The translations under genes were made by a program, and so were the position numbers. A DNA stretch of 6,480 bases from JBCCMB01 sp039026555 (lineage in GTDB: Bacteria; Pseudomonadota; Alphaproteobacteria; Caulobacterales; Hyphomonadaceae). Within the stretch, counting starts at the first letter, position 1. Every line of letters begins with the position of its first letter. The notes beneath the pieces are model-generated. The model worked only from the letters and a program-made list of their open reading frames with translations. It was not told where the DNA came from and did no database searches. The stretch is from assembly GCA_039026555.1 (NCBI GenBank), contig JBCCMB010000153.1, forward strand, positions 1-6,480, given 5' to 3'. Positions 5,988-6,480 of the stretch are shown piece by piece.

Positions 5988-5999
5988 AGAGCTTTCAGC

Positions 6000-6480
6000 G
6001 TGAATCGCGACCTATCAGTTGAAAAGGACGAAAAAGGGGCGACCGCGTCCCTTGGCGGGCCTGCATCTGCGATCGCGTCCAAATACCGCGACAAGACGAT
6101 AGCGCTTGTCGGATTGATGGGGGCGGGAAAATCCTCAGTGGGCCGGCGGCTCGCCGAAACGCTTGGCCGGCCGTTTTACGACAGCGACGATGAAATCGAG
6201 GCGGCCGCCGGGCTCAGCGTCACAGACATATTCGAGCTTCACGGCGAAGAAGAGTTTCGTCGTGTGGAGCGTCGCGTGATCGAGCGTTTACTAGGCGAAG
6301 CGCCCCATGTCTTGGGCACCGGCGGGGGCGCCTATCTGAACGAAGAAACCCGTGCCCTTATGAAGGAACGCGCGGTGACGATTTGGCTGGACGCTGACCT
6401 CGAGGTTTTGTGGAAACGCGTCAGCCGCCGCGATGGACGGCCTTTGTTGAAAGCGGACAATCCCAAACAAGTGCTGGCTG
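6000..6480 (+). CDS. aroK: Shikimate kinase (runs off right edge)
   Basis: The first 160 codons are present. The enzyme phosphorylates shikimate with ATP to shikimate 3-phosphate, the fifth step of chorismate synthesis, in the cytoplasm. Residues 38-46 (GLMGAGKSS) form the Walker A loop. Aspartates D61 and D63 in FYDSDDEIE are the metal- and shikimate-contacting pair. R87 in EEFRRVE and G108-G110 in GTGGGAYL complete the shikimate pocket. R147 in RPLL is the lid arginine. All expected residues seen so far are intact, and only the C-terminal end is missing. No ATG precedes the Walker loop in frame, so the start is taken as GTG at 6000, with AAAGAG about eight bases upstream. This gives a polar extension of about 30 residues before the core, longer than in Escherichia coli. 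It is divergent from the xerD cluster. In many relatives aroB follows, but that lies outside the window. Confidence 0.95.
   Translation, partial: MNRDLSVEKDEKGATASLGGPASAIASKYRDKTIALVGLMGAGKSSVGRRLAETLGRPFYDSDDEIEAAAGLSVTDIFELHGEEEFRRVERRVIERLLGEAPHVLGTGGGAYLNEETRALMKERAVTIWLDADLEVLWKRVSRRDGRPLLKADNPKQVLA

Overview
The window looks like ordinary chromosomal DNA of an alphaproteobacterium. The DNA is moderately GC-rich (high fifties per cent by eye). Its gene neighbours are a familiar alphaproteobacterial set: a SUV3-like helicase, a DUF3108 protein and rpmB on one side, and xerD facing a divergent aroK on the other. Several upstream regions fit the Caulobacter-type housekeeping promoter pattern (TTGACGS, 10-14 bases, GCTANAWC). 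A Caulobacterales or Hyphomonadaceae-like host is my best guess, but the sequence does not prove it. There is no rRNA, tRNA, CRISPR array, insertion sequence or phage gene.

Layout, left to right. Positions 1-89 (minus) hold the first 29 codons of a SUV3-like RNA helicase that continues beyond the left edge. Positions 267-1229 (minus) encode an exported DUF3108 protein. A 356-base divergent spacer follows, then rpmB (ribosomal protein bL28) on the plus strand at 1586-1870. A strong hairpin at 1893-1922 is flanked by A and T runs on both sides. It ends rpmB and also the convergent minus-strand gene, a malyl-CoA lyase-like enzyme of the HpcH/HpaI family (1936-2991).

Right half. A minus-strand cluster is transcribed from about 5870 leftward. 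It contains a 46-residue single-helix membrane peptide (5728-5868), a 581-residue exported alpha-helical protein of unknown function (3999-5744) and the tyrosine recombinase xerD (3077-3991). The first two overlap by 17 bases and the last two are 7 bases apart, so they are probably one translationally coupled unit. The lyase lies 85 bases further on and has its own promoter candidate. On the plus strand, divergent from this cluster, shikimate kinase aroK begins with GTG at 6000 and runs off the right edge.

How the genes work together. Most are housekeeping: translation (bL28), RNA metabolism (helicase), chromosome dimer resolution (XerD), aromatic amino acid synthesis (AroK) and CoA-thioester carbon metabolism (the lyase). 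The least explained part is the pair formed by the small membrane peptide and the large exported protein ahead of xerD. I found no convincing new defence, mobile or biosynthetic system. The best candidate for something undescribed is that overlapping pair.
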